Under the pieces are notes generated by a model. The model worked only from the letters and a program-made list of their open reading frames with translations, searched no databases and was not told the DNA's origin. Below, in pieces: positions 9,651-17,895 of a stretch of 59,377 bases of DNA. The DNA lies in NCBI GenBank assembly GCA_019510435.1, contig JAEKKJ010000025.1:1-59377 (forward strand), written 5' to 3'. This DNA is from Caulobacterales bacterium (GTDB lineage Bacteria > Pseudomonadota > Alphaproteobacteria > Caulobacterales > Caulobacteraceae). Positions within the stretch are counted from its first letter, which is position 1; each line of letters opens with the position of its first letter. A program made the position numbers and the translations under genes.

Positions 9651-10930
9651 GCCGCCTCCGTCACCAGGGTCTGGGCCAGCAGCCGGCGGCCGTCATGGCC
9701 GGTGACGCGCAGCGCCGCCACGCCGCCCACGGCCGCCTCGCCCACGAAGGCGATCTCAGTGAAGTCCTCGGCGCGCGCCACGCCCGGCCGCTCCACCAGG
9801 CCCATCAGCACCCGGCCGGCCTGGCGGTCCAGGTGGCGGGTCAGCGCCGCCTCCCCCGCCGCCCGCAGGCGCGCCGCGCGGGCCTTGACCACGTCGCGCT
9901 TCACCGCCGGCATCCGCGCTGCGGGCGTGCCGGGCCGGGCGCTGAACGGGAAGACGTGCAGGAAGGCCAGCCCCGCCTCCTCCACCAGCCGCAGGGTGTT
10001 CTCGAACATCGCCTCGGTCTCAGTGGGGAAGCCGGCGATCAGATCAGCGCCGAACGCCACGTCGGGCCGCACGGCGCGCACCTCGGCGACAAGCTTCAGG
10101 GCGTCGGCGCGCAGGTGGCGGCGCTTCATGCGCTTCAGGATCATGTCGTCGCCCGCCTGCAGGCTGAGGTGCAGGTAGGGCATCAGCCGCGGCTCTTCGG
10201 CCAGGCACCGCAGCAGGTCGGCGTCGATCTCGGCCGCGTCGATGGACGACAGGCGCAGGCGGGGCAGCTCGGGGACCAGCTTCAGGATCCGCGCCACCAG
10301 CTGGCCCAGGGTGGGCTGGCCCGGCAGGTCGGCGCCCCAGCTGGTCACGTCCACCCCGGTCAGCACCACCTCCTGGTAGCCCTGGGCCGCCAGCCGCCGC
10401 ACCTGCTCCACCACCTCGCCCGCCGCCGCCGAGCGGGAATTCCCGCGCCCGTAGGGGATGATGCAGAAGGTGCAGCGGTGGTCGCAGCCGTTCTGGACCT
10501 CCACATAGGCCCGCGCCCGGTCCTTCAGCCCGTCCACCAGGTGACCGGCGGTCTCGCGCACGCTCATGATGTCGTTGACGCGCACCCGCATCGGCTCGGC
10601 GCCGGCGGGCGGGGGTGCATAGGCCCCGGCCTGGCTCTTCTCGGCATTGCCCAGCACGAGGTCGACCTCCGCCATGGCGGCGAAGGCCTGCGGGTCGATC
10701 TGGGCCGCGCAGCCCGTGACGATCAGCTTCGCGCCCGGCCGCTCGCGCCGCGCCTTGCGGATCGCCTGGCGCGCCTGGCGCACCGCCTCGCCGGTGACCG
10801 CGCAGGTGTTGAAGACGATGGCGTCGGCGAGCCCGTCCTCGGCCGCCCGCTTGCGGATGACCTCGCTCTCGTAGGCGTTCAGCCGGCAGCCGAACGTGAC
10901 GATGTCGACGTCAGAGGGCTTGGCCGACAC
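9647..10930 (-). CDS. mtaB: tRNA t6A37 methylthiotransferase MtaB
   Basis: Radical SAM methylthiotransferase converting t6A37 to ms2t6A in tRNA. It has 427 residues. The N-terminal UPF0004 domain has cysteines C15, C43 and C74 for one cluster. The radical SAM motif C149-x3-C153-x2-C156 lies in NGCDHRCTFCIIPYGRGNSRS. A C-terminal TRAM-like region follows (from about residue 365). It overlaps the upstream signal-peptidase-like gene by 20 bases and GFA by 4. Confidence 0.94.
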   Translation of the reverse strand: MSAKPSDVDIVTFGCRLNAYESEVIRKRAAEDGLADAIVFNTCAVTGEAVRQARQAIRKARRERPGAKLIVTGCAAQIDPQAFAAMAEVDLVLGNAEKSQAGAYAPPPAGAEPMRVRVNDIMSVRETAGHLVDGLKDRARAYVEVQNGCDHRCTFCIIPYGRGNSRSAAAGEVVEQVRRLAAQGYQEVVLTGVDVTSWGADLPGQPTLGQLVARILKLVPELPRLRLSSIDAAEIDADLLRCLAEEPRLMPYLHLSLQAGDDMILKRMKRRHLRADALKLVAEVRAVRPDVAFGADLIAGFPTETEAMFENTLRLVEEAGLAFLHVFPFSARPGTPAARMPAVKRDVVKARAARLRAAGEAALTRHLDRQAGRVLMGLVERPGVARAEDFTEIAFVGEAAVGGVAALRVTGHDGRRLLAQTLVTEAA

Positions 10931-11495
10931 GGCTCTTGTCCTTGGCGAAGAGGATGCGGACGATCCGACCGCAGATGTCGGCTCCTGGCACCGGGCCCTT
11001 GACGCGGGAATCCGCGGCGTTGTCGCGGCTGTCTCCCATTACGAACCAACCGTCCTTCACGACAGTAGGCCCATATTCGTCCAGGTCGCCGTCAGGGCCG
11101 AAGTCCTGCGTCAGATAACTCGAGCCATTGGCCAGCGTTTCCCGAATGAGCTTGGTCGGCTGGCCGAACGGGCCCGCATCGCTGCCGGCCTCCGACGTCG
11201 CCACCGGTCTACCATCGACGGACAGGCGACCCTGCGTCACCGCCACGACGTGTCCCGGTCCGGCAATGGCGCGAGAAATGTAGAAGAGCCCGTCGCTACG
11301 CCGGAACACGATCAGCTGTCCAGGCTCAGGTCGGGTCTGGCCGCAGACGCCTTTCAGCGTGTTCGCGGCGACGAGATCGCCCTCCCGCAGGGTCGGATCC
11401 ATCGAGGACGAAGACATCGAATAGGTGCTCAGCGGAACTTGGCCGCCGCAACCGGCAAGGCCGACCATCGACACGCAGGCCAGGATGCGCCTCAT
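10911..11495 (-). CDS. signal peptidase I-like (S26) lipoprotein lacking the catalytic lysine
   Basis: A 194-residue protein. The N-terminus MRRILACVSMVGLAGC is a lipoprotein signal with lipid-attachment Cys16. S26A boxes are recognisable: box B SSSSMDPTL with the nucleophile position S31, the box before the lysine (LIVFRRSDGLFYISRAIAGPG), and box E MGDSRDNAADSR (153-164). The position that is Lys in LepB (YIKR) is Ser74 here (YISR). The usual LepB membrane anchor is replaced by the lipobox. It may be an inactive or altered peptidase, or a processing enzyme of another type. It sits between dapF and mtaB with overlaps at both ends. The dapF stop and this ATG share 4 bases. Confidence 0.8.
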   Translation of the reverse strand: MRRILACVSMVGLAGCGGQVPLSTYSMSSSSMDPTLREGDLVAANTLKGVCGQTRPEPGQLIVFRRSDGLFYISRAIAGPGHVVAVTQGRLSVDGRPVATSEAGSDAGPFGQPTKLIRETLANGSSYLTQDFGPDGDLDEYGPTVVKDGWFVMGDSRDNAADSRVKGPVPGADICGRIVRILFAKDKSRVGQAL

Positions 11496-12313
11496 GGCAG
11501 CTCGCCCGCGAAGTCCACGGCAGCTGGGCCGGTCATGATGACGTGGCCGTCGGCGGTCCACTCGATGAAGAGCTCGCCGCCGTCCAGCTCCAGGGTGGCG
11601 TGGCGGCCGGTCAGGTCGCGGCGCGCCGCCGCCACCAGGGCGGCGCAGGCCCCGGTGCCGCAGGCCTTGGTAAGGCCGGCTCCGCGCTCCCAGACCCGCA
11701 GGCGGATGCGGTCGCGCCCACGGACCTCGGCGAACCCGACGTTGACGTGCTGCGGGAACAGCGGGTGGCGCTCGACCGCCGGGCCGATGATCGCGATCGG
11801 CACGGCCTCGACCTCGGGCACGAAGAACACCACGTGCGGATTGCCCATGGAGACACAGCCGGGCGGCGCCATCAGGGCGGCATGGTCGTAGAGCACCACG
11901 TCCAGCGCATCCGTGTCGTGCGCCTCGGCCAGCGGGATCTCCGCCCAGTCCAGGCGCGGCGGGCCCATGTCGACGCTGACCAACCGCTCGCCGGCGCGGG
12001 TCGCCACCAGCCGGCCGCCGGCGGTGTCGATCACGGCGCTGTCCTTGCCGGTCGACTGCATCAGCAGCCAACCCACACAGCGCGTGCCGTTGCCGCAGGC
12101 CCCCACCTCCTCGCCGTCGGCGTTCCAGAACCGCACCCGCGCGTCGGCGTCGTCGGCCTTGTCGACCGCGATCAGCTGGTCGCAGCCGATCCCGGACTTG
12201 CGGTCCGCAATGGCGCGCACCTCCGCCGCCGTGGGGGCGAAGGGGGCGCTGCGGGTCTCGACCACGACGAAGTCGTTGCCGAGCCCGTTCATCTTGAGGA
12301 ACGGACGGCTCAT
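11492..12313 (-). CDS. dapF: diaminopimelate epimerase
   Basis: Interconverts LL- and meso-diaminopimelate for lysine and peptidoglycan synthesis. It has 273 residues, the usual length. The two active-site cysteines are C73 (NADGEEVGACGNGTRC) and C218 (KACGTGACAALV). The start MSRPFLKMNGLGNDF at 12313 is chosen; an upstream in-frame ATG at 12394 would add 27 low-complexity residues. First gene of the dapF - S26 lipoprotein - mtaB - GFA operon. Confidence 0.96.
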   Translation of the reverse strand: MSRPFLKMNGLGNDFVVVETRSAPFAPTAAEVRAIADRKSGIGCDQLIAVDKADDADARVRFWNADGEEVGACGNGTRCVGWLLMQSTGKDSAVIDTAGGRLVATRAGERLVSVDMGPPRLDWAEIPLAEAHDTDALDVVLYDHAALMAPPGCVSMGNPHVVFFVPEVEAVPIAIIGPAVERHPLFPQHVNVGFAEVRGRDRIRLRVWERGAGLTKACGTGACAALVAAARRDLTGRHATLELDGGELFIEWTADGHVIMTGPAAVDFAGELP

Positions 12314-12415
12314 GGGGGCGGCTATATAGGCGAGAACGCCGTCCGCCGCACCTCGGCTGACCGACGCGGCCCCCGATGCGGCTCCAGAACTCACTGAAGA
12401 ATGGCCGCGGCGAAG

Positions 12416-12443
12416 AAAAAGCCCCCGCCTTGCGGGCGGGGGC
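12416..12443 (-). terminator. rho-independent terminator of padR
   Basis: On the minus strand, GCCCCCGCC ... GGCGGGGGC forms a 9-base stem followed by five T residues (AAAAA at 12416-12420 on the plus strand). It lies 40 bases downstream of the PadR gene stop. Confidence 0.8.
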
Positions 12444-12482
12444 CAAGGTGGGAACGCGCGGCTTGCGGCGTTCGGGGAGAAA

Positions 12483-13043
12483 TCAGCTCCGTTCGATGGC
12501 GGCGGCAGTGTCGTCGATGATCGCGACGATCCGGTCCAGCTCCTCGGCGGTGATCGGGCGGCCCATGCGGTTCCGCAGGGCCATGCCCAGGTTCATCATC
12601 GCGCGGCCCAGGCGCGGGCGGCCGGGGCCGGCGCTCTGGGCGGCCTCCTCCATGCGGCCGAAGACCGCCTCCACGCCGGTGCGGTTCTTGTCGAGCTCGG
12701 CCTTGCCGGTGTCGGTGACCTCGAAGAGCTTGCGCCCCGTGTCGCCGCCGGCCTGGCGGATCAGCCCCTCGTCCTCCAGCAGCGCCAGGGTGGGGTAGAT
12801 GACGCCGGCGGAGGGCCGGTAGGCGCCGCCGGTGCGCTCCTCCAGCTCCTTGATCAGCTCGTAGCCATGGCGCGGCTGCTCTTCCAGCAGCGCCAGGATG
12901 ACGAACCGCAGGTCGCCGTGGTCGAAGAAGCGGCCGAAGCGGCGGCCGCGCCGGTGCTCGTGCCGTTCGGCATGGCCTTCCATGCGCCCGCCCCAGCCGT
13001 GGCGGCTGCGGTGCATGCGGTGTTCGAAGAAGTGTCTGTGCAT
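12483..13043 (-). CDS. PadR family transcriptional regulator with His-rich N-terminus
   Basis: A 186-residue regulator. The winged-helix domain spans about residues 42-125 (DLRFVILALLEEQPRHGYEL ... GVIYPTLALLEDEGLI), followed by a C-terminal dimerisation helix. Residues 1-38 are rich in His and Arg (MHRHFFEHRMHRSRHG and onward), unusual for PadR and possibly metal- or nucleic acid-binding. A palindromic operator candidate lies 17-49 bases upstream of the start, suggesting autoregulation. No obvious partner gene is adjacent; rfbD lies upstream in the same direction. Confidence 0.9.
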   Translation of the reverse strand: MHRHFFEHRMHRSRHGWGGRMEGHAERHEHRRGRRFGRFFDHGDLRFVILALLEEQPRHGYELIKELEERTGGAYRPSAGVIYPTLALLEDEGLIRQAGGDTGRKLFEVTDTGKAELDKNRTGVEAVFGRMEEAAQSAGPGRPRLGRAMMNLGMALRNRMGRPITAEELDRIVAIIDDTAAAIERS

Positions 13044-13059
13044 TTCGGTTTAGACCCTG

Positions 13060-13092
13060 TTTAGATATGTCTGATTGGCAGATATATCTAAA
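13060..13092. promoter_or_regulatory. palindromic operator candidate upstream of padR
   Basis: TTTAGATAT (13060-13068) and ATATCTAAA (13084-13092) form a perfect 9-base inverted repeat in an AT-rich island. A further TTTAGA half-site lies just outside (13050-13055) and TTTTTAGATC is at 13140-13149. PadR proteins typically bind such AT-rich palindromes, so autoregulation is likely. Confidence 0.65.
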
Positions 13093-13171
13093 CCGTATCG
13101 ACGCTGCAAGCGCTATTTCGAGCGTATCGAAATACGCTCTTTTTAGATCGTCGACAGGGCCATTGGCGGCG

Positions 13172-14059
13172 TCAGGCCTGGGCCTGCAGCTCCGCCAGGA
13201 TCTCGCGCAGCGCGGCCGGCCAGGGGCGGGGCGTGACGCCATAGACGCGCTGCAGCCTGGAGAGGTCCATGGTGGCGCGCAGGGGGCGGCGGGCCGGCGT
13301 GACATAGTCGGCGGTGGTGGTGGCGGCCACGTCGGGGGCCTTGTCGCCCAGCGCCTCGGCGAAGATCGCCTGGGCGAAGCCGCGCCAGGTCACCTCGCCG
13401 TCGTTGGCGTAGTGGACGGTCCCGAACAGCGGATCGCCCGCCTTGGCCGCGGCCAGGCGCGGGGCCAGGTCTAGGATGAAGCCCGCGAGATCGGCGGCCG
13501 AGGTGGGCCGGCCGGACTGGTCGTCCACCACCTTCAGCGGATTTCCCGCCGCCGCCACCCGCAGCATCGTCTTGATGAAGTTCTTGCCGTGCGCCGAGAC
13601 CACCCAGGAGGTGCGGATATTGAGCGCGCGCGGATTGCCCGCCGCCACCGCCCGTTCGCCCTCCAGCTTGGTGGCCCCGTAGACGTTCAGCGGATTGGGG
13701 GGTGCGTCCTCGGCGTAGGGCGCCCCGCCGTCGCCGTCGAAGACATAGTCCGTGGAGATGTTCACCACCGCCGCCCCGACCTCGGCCGCGGCGCCCGCGA
13801 TGGCGCCTGGGGTCAGGGCGTTGACGGTGCGGGCCAGGTCGCGCTCGGTCTCGGCCAGGTCGACGGCGGTGTAGGCGGCGGCGATGACGACCAGATCCGG
13901 CCGGGCCGCGCGCACCCGCTGGGCCGCCGCCGCCGGGTCGGCCAGGTCGCCGTCCGCACGCCCGAGGCCGGTGACAGCGACATCGTGGCGCGGGGCCTGG
14001 CGCAGGAGCTCGACGCCGAGCTGGCCGGTGGTTCCGAACTGGAGGATCTGCACGGTCAT
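13172..14059 (-). CDS. rfbD: dTDP-4-dehydrorhamnose reductase
   Basis: Extended short-chain dehydrogenase of the RmlD/RfbD family, reducing dTDP-4-keto-L-rhamnose to dTDP-L-rhamnose. It has 295 residues. It shows the Rossmann glycine motif FGTTGQLG near the N-terminus, STDYVFDG in the middle, and the catalytic Y-x3-K in YGATKLEGE. No rmlABC partners are next to it here. It is transcribed toward padR with about 130 bases between. Confidence 0.92.
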   Translation of the reverse strand: MTVQILQFGTTGQLGVELLRQAPRHDVAVTGLGRADGDLADPAAAAQRVRAARPDLVVIAAAYTAVDLAETERDLARTVNALTPGAIAGAAAEVGAAVVNISTDYVFDGDGGAPYAEDAPPNPLNVYGATKLEGERAVAAGNPRALNIRTSWVVSAHGKNFIKTMLRVAAAGNPLKVVDDQSGRPTSAADLAGFILDLAPRLAAAKAGDPLFGTVHYANDGEVTWRGFAQAIFAEALGDKAPDVAATTTADYVTPARRPLRATMDLSRLQRVYGVTPRPWPAALREILAELQAQA

Positions 14060-14165
14060 GGCGCCGTCTTAGCGCCAATCGATGGCCCCTCAAGCTTGAA
14101 CCCGGCGCCGGAGCCCCCATAGAAGCGGTATGTGACGCCGAGTCACGCGATCCGGAGGGCGGGCG

Positions 14166-15704
14166 ATGGAGGCGCGGACAGAGGCAGAGACGGCGAAGGC
14201 CGCCGACAGCGGGCCGCCGCAGGGCCGCAAGATGCCGGACCTCACCAGCGGGCCGATCGGCCCGACCCTGGTGATGTTCGCCCTGCCGGTGCTGGGCTCC
14301 AACATCCTGCAGTCGCTGAACGGCTCGGCCAACGCCATCTGGGTCAGCCACGTGCTGGGCGAGGCCGCGCTGACCGCCACCTCCAACGCCAACCAGATCA
14401 TGTTCCTGATGCTGGGGGCCGTGTTCGGCCTCTCCATGGCCTCGAACATCATGATCGGCCAGGCCCTCGGGGCGCGCGACCAGACCCTGGCGAAGAAGGT
14501 GATCGGCACCTCCACGGCCTTCTTCATCGTCGTGTCGCTGACGGTCGGCGCGCTCGGCGCAGCCCTGACGCCGTCGATCCTGACGGCCATGGGCACGCCC
14601 CTGGACGCCAAGCGCGACGCCATCGCCTACCTGCGGGTGATCTTCTCGGCCATGCCGTTCATGTACTTCTTCTCGTACGTGATGATGGCCCAGCGCGGCA
14701 CGGGCGACAGCCGCACGCCGTTCTACTTCTCGCTGCTGGCCGTGGGCCTGGACATCACCCTGAACCCGCTGCTGATCATGGGGATCGGCCCGTTCCCGCG
14801 GATGGGCATCGCCGGCTCGGCCACCTCCACGCTGGTCTCCCAGACCATCACCCTGGTGGCGATGATCGTGCACCTCTACCGCAAGCGCTCGATCCTGGTG
14901 CTGCGTCCGAACGAGCTGAAGCTGCTGATCCCGGACCTCACCGTCGTCCGCTCGCTGGTGCTCAAGGGCCTGCCGATGGGCTTCCAGATGCTGGTCAACA
15001 GCCTGGCGGCGGTGACCATGATGGGGCTCGTCAACCGCTATGGAGTGCACACCTCGGCGGCCTATGGCGCGGCGGCCCAGCTGTGGACCTATGTGCAGAT
15101 GCCGGCCATGGCCCTGGGCGCGGCGGTCTCCTCCATGGCCGCCCAGAACGTCGGCGCCGGGCGGATGGACCGGGTGGAGCGGGTGGCGCGGTCCGGGGCG
15201 CTCTATTCCTTCCTCTTCACCGCCACGCCGGTGGTGCTGATCTACCTCGCCGACCCCTGGGTGCTGCGGGCCTTCCTGCCGGGGAACAGCCCCTCGCTGC
15301 CGATCGCCGTGCACATCAATTCGATCGTGCTGTGGGGCTTCATCGCCTTCGGCATGGCCTTCATCTTCTCGGGCATCGTGCGCTCCACCGGCGCGGTCTG
15401 GCCGCCCCTGCTGGCGATGATCATCGCGCTGTGGGGCGTGCGCATCCCGATGGCCAATTTCCTGGAGCCGCGCATGGGCGCCGACGCCGTCTGGCTGAGC
15501 TTCCCGGTCGGGAGCGTCACGGTGCTGGCGCTCGCCGCCGGCTATTACCAGTGGGGCGGCTGGCGCAAGTCGCGGATGCTGCCCACCACCACGCCCGCCA
15601 CCGACGAGCCCGACACCGGCTTCGGCCAGCCCATGATCGAGGAGGCCGAGATGATCGCCGAGGCCGCCGCCCAGGCGCCTGCGGCCCAGCCCGCGAAGGC
15701 CTGA
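14166..15704 (+). CDS. MATE family multidrug efflux transporter
   Basis: A 512-residue polytopic membrane protein with about 12 hydrophobic segments in two homologous halves. N-terminal half: LTSGPIGPTLVMFALPVLGS; second half starts near LVLKGLPMGFQMLVNSLAAV. The MATE/MatE pattern (GQALGARD; AAQNVGAGRMDRVERVAR) is present in each half. It exports cationic or aromatic compounds by H+ or Na+ antiport in the known family. A hydrophilic N-terminal 25 residues and Ala/Glu-rich C-terminal 45 residues are cytoplasmic extensions. Standalone gene. Confidence 0.92.
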   Translation: MEARTEAETAKAADSGPPQGRKMPDLTSGPIGPTLVMFALPVLGSNILQSLNGSANAIWVSHVLGEAALTATSNANQIMFLMLGAVFGLSMASNIMIGQALGARDQTLAKKVIGTSTAFFIVVSLTVGALGAALTPSILTAMGTPLDAKRDAIAYLRVIFSAMPFMYFFSYVMMAQRGTGDSRTPFYFSLLAVGLDITLNPLLIMGIGPFPRMGIAGSATSTLVSQTITLVAMIVHLYRKRSILVLRPNELKLLIPDLTVVRSLVLKGLPMGFQMLVNSLAAVTMMGLVNRYGVHTSAAYGAAAQLWTYVQMPAMALGAAVSSMAAQNVGAGRMDRVERVARSGALYSFLFTATPVVLIYLADPWVLRAFLPGNSPSLPIAVHINSIVLWGFIAFGMAFIFSGIVRSTGAVWPPLLAMIIALWGVRIPMANFLEPRMGADAVWLSFPVGSVTVLALAAGYYQWGGWRKSRMLPTTTPATDEPDTGFGQPMIEEAEMIAEAAAQAPAAQPAKA

Positions 15705-15713
15705 CCGCCGGGC

Positions 15714-16937
15714 CTACTCGTTGCTGTCCATCAGCGCCGAATAGGCCAGGGTCCGCAGCTCGCGCCGGATCGGATAGGTGGACGAGGGCAGGAGCTGGGT
15801 CATGAACACCGCCGTGACCTTCTCCAGCGGGTCGACCCAGAAGGCCGTCGAGGCTGCGCCGCCCCAGTAGAACTCGCCCTTCGAGCAGGGGATCAGGGTC
15901 TGGGCCGGGTCGAACACCACGGCGAAGCCCAGGCCGAAGCCGATGCCGGCGTTGGTGCTCTCGGAGAACAGCGAGCGCGACAGCTGGGTCAGGTCCTGCC
16001 CGCCCGGCAGGTGGTTGGAGGCCATCAGGCGCACGGTCTTGGGCGCCAGGATCCGCGCTCCGTCCAGTTCGCCGCCGTTCACCAACATGGTGGCGAAGCG
16101 CATGTAGTCGGCCGCCGTGCTGACCAGGCCGCCGCCGCCGGACAACAGGGCGGGCGGGGCCAGGTAGGGGCTCTTCTGAGCGTCGTCCTGCAGCTTCAGC
16201 TTGCCGCCCGGCGCAGCGTTGTAGCAGGCGGCGAAGCGCCCCTGCTGGCCCTCGGGCACGTGGAAGCCGGTGTCGACCATCCGCAGGGGCGCGAAGATCC
16301 GCTCCTGCAGCACCTGGTCCAGCGGCTTGCCGCAGAGCTTCTGCACGAGGTAGCCGCAGACGTCGGTGGAGACCGAATAGTTCCAGGCCTCGCCGGGCGA
16401 GAACTCCAGCGGCAGCTTGGCCAGGCGCTGGATGAAGCCCTCCAGGTCGTGGTCGCCGTGCATGTCCTCCAGCTTGAGCTTGCGATAGGCGGCGTCGACA
16501 TTGGTGCGGTTCTGGAAGCCGTAGGTCAGGCCCGAGGTATGGCGCAGCAGGTCGACCACCTGCATCGGCCGCACGGGCGGGGTGGTCAGGTAGGGGTCCA
16601 CGCCGGCGGCGAAGACGCCCAGGTCCTTGAACTCCGGGATGTGCCTGGCGACGGGGTCGTCGAGCGCGACCAGGCCCTCCTCCACCAGGCTCATCAGCGC
16701 CACCGAGGTGACCGGCTTGGTCATGGAATAGATGCGGAAGATCGTGTCCTCGGCGATCGCCACGCCGCGTTCGGGATCCTGCTGGCCCAGCAGGGTCTGG
16801 TGCACGACCTCGCCGTCGCGGGCGAGCAGGAACTGGGCGCAGGGCAGGCGACCGGGCGCCACGTACTTCTCGGCCAGGAAGCGGTCGATCCGCTCCAGCC
16901 GCGCCTTCGAAAACCCGTGCGACTTGGCCTTGCCCAT
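15714..16937 (-). CDS. serine hydrolase (beta-lactamase/class C esterase family)
   Basis: A 407-residue penicillin-binding-protein-fold hydrolase. The nucleophile motif is S71-M-T-K74, the second motif Y186-S-V near WNYSVSTDVCGYL, and WGGAAST stands where the KTG/HxG motif is expected. No signal peptide is seen, so it is likely cytoplasmic, as for EstB-like esterases. The ATG at 16937 gives MGKAKSHGFSKARLERID; the frame stays open further upstream, but that part is the antisense of the next gene. Substrate unknown. Convergent with the MATE gene (stops 9 bases apart) and divergent from enoyl-CoA hydratase. Confidence 0.88.
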   Translation of the reverse strand: MGKAKSHGFSKARLERIDRFLAEKYVAPGRLPCAQFLLARDGEVVHQTLLGQQDPERGVAIAEDTIFRIYSMTKPVTSVALMSLVEEGLVALDDPVARHIPEFKDLGVFAAGVDPYLTTPPVRPMQVVDLLRHTSGLTYGFQNRTNVDAAYRKLKLEDMHGDHDLEGFIQRLAKLPLEFSPGEAWNYSVSTDVCGYLVQKLCGKPLDQVLQERIFAPLRMVDTGFHVPEGQQGRFAACYNAAPGGKLKLQDDAQKSPYLAPPALLSGGGGLVSTAADYMRFATMLVNGGELDGARILAPKTVRLMASNHLPGGQDLTQLSRSLFSESTNAGIGFGLGFAVVFDPAQTLIPCSKGEFYWGGAASTAFWVDPLEKVTAVFMTQLLPSSTYPIRRELRTLAYSALMDSNE

Positions 16938-17027
16938 GGACACCCTCCCAACGAACTGCGCCGCATTTGCCCTTGCCTTCCGCGCGGTCGCAAGCCCGAG
17001 GATGGCGGACTTTCGAAGGAGCCGGCG

Positions 17028-17807
17028 ATGTCGACAGTGAGCTTCGAGCGCGACGGGCGGATCGGGATCGTCACCATCGAGCGGCCCGAACGGCGCAACG
17101 CGGTGGACGGCGCCACCGCCCGCGCGCTCTACGCCGCCTTCAAGGCTTTCGACGCGGACGAGGGGCTGGACGTGGCCGTGCTGACCGGACGCGGCGGCTA
17201 TTTCTGCGCGGGCGCCGACCTCAAGGCGATCAGCAGCCGCCAGCCGAACGCCGAGGCCAACCCCATCGCCGAGGACGGCGACCTGGGCCCCATGGGCTGC
17301 ACGCGCCTGCGGCTGGGCAAGCCGGTCATCGCCGCGATCGAGGGGCCAGCGGTGGCGGGCGGGCTGGAGGTGGCCTGCTGGGCCGACCTGCGCGTGGCCG
17401 CCGAGGGCGCGACCTTCGGCGTCTTCTGCCGCCGGTTCGGCGTGCCGCTGATCGACCTCGGCACCGTGCGCCTGCCGCGGCTCATCGGGGCCTCGCGGGC
17501 CATGGACCTGATCCTGACTGGCCGGCCGGTGGCGGCGCAGGAGGCCTTCGAGATCGGCCTCGCCAACCGGCTCGCGCCGCAGGGCGAGGCCCTGGCCGCC
17601 GCCCTGGAACTGGCGCGCCAGATCAGCGCCTTCCCGCAGCTCTGCCTGCGCAACGACCGGCTCTCGGCGCTGGCGCAATGGTCGCTGGACTGGGACGAGG
17701 CCACCGCCGTCGAGGTGCGCTTCGGGATGGAGACCCTGCGCAGCGGCTCGGCGGTGGAGGGCGCAACCCGGTTCGCCACAGGCCAGGGCCGCGGCGGGGC
17801 GTTCTGA
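17028..17807 (+). CDS. crotonase/enoyl-CoA hydratase family protein
   Basis: A 259-residue crotonase-fold enzyme. It shows the oxyanion-hole block GGYFCAGADLKAIS and the second helix AAIEGPAVAGGLEVACWADLR. In the position of the first catalytic Glu it has LEVACWADL, and DLGTVRLPRLIG in the second, so only one of the two hydratase acids is clear. The specific reaction is uncertain. An AAGGAG Shine-Dalgarno (GAAGGAGCC) precedes the ATG at 17028. It is followed by an acyl-CoA dehydrogenase gene. Confidence 0.88.
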   Translation: MSTVSFERDGRIGIVTIERPERRNAVDGATARALYAAFKAFDADEGLDVAVLTGRGGYFCAGADLKAISSRQPNAEANPIAEDGDLGPMGCTRLRLGKPVIAAIEGPAVAGGLEVACWADLRVAAEGATFGVFCRRFGVPLIDLGTVRLPRLIGASRAMDLILTGRPVAAQEAFEIGLANRLAPQGEALAAALELARQISAFPQLCLRNDRLSALAQWSLDWDEATAVEVRFGMETLRSGSAVEGATRFATGQGRGGAF

Positions 17808-17895
17808 GAGAGCGCCCGAACCAGCGTTGATCTCCCGCACGCCCGGGCCTACCGTACCGGAAATACGAAAAAGTGCGCTGGGAGGCGCCACAACC

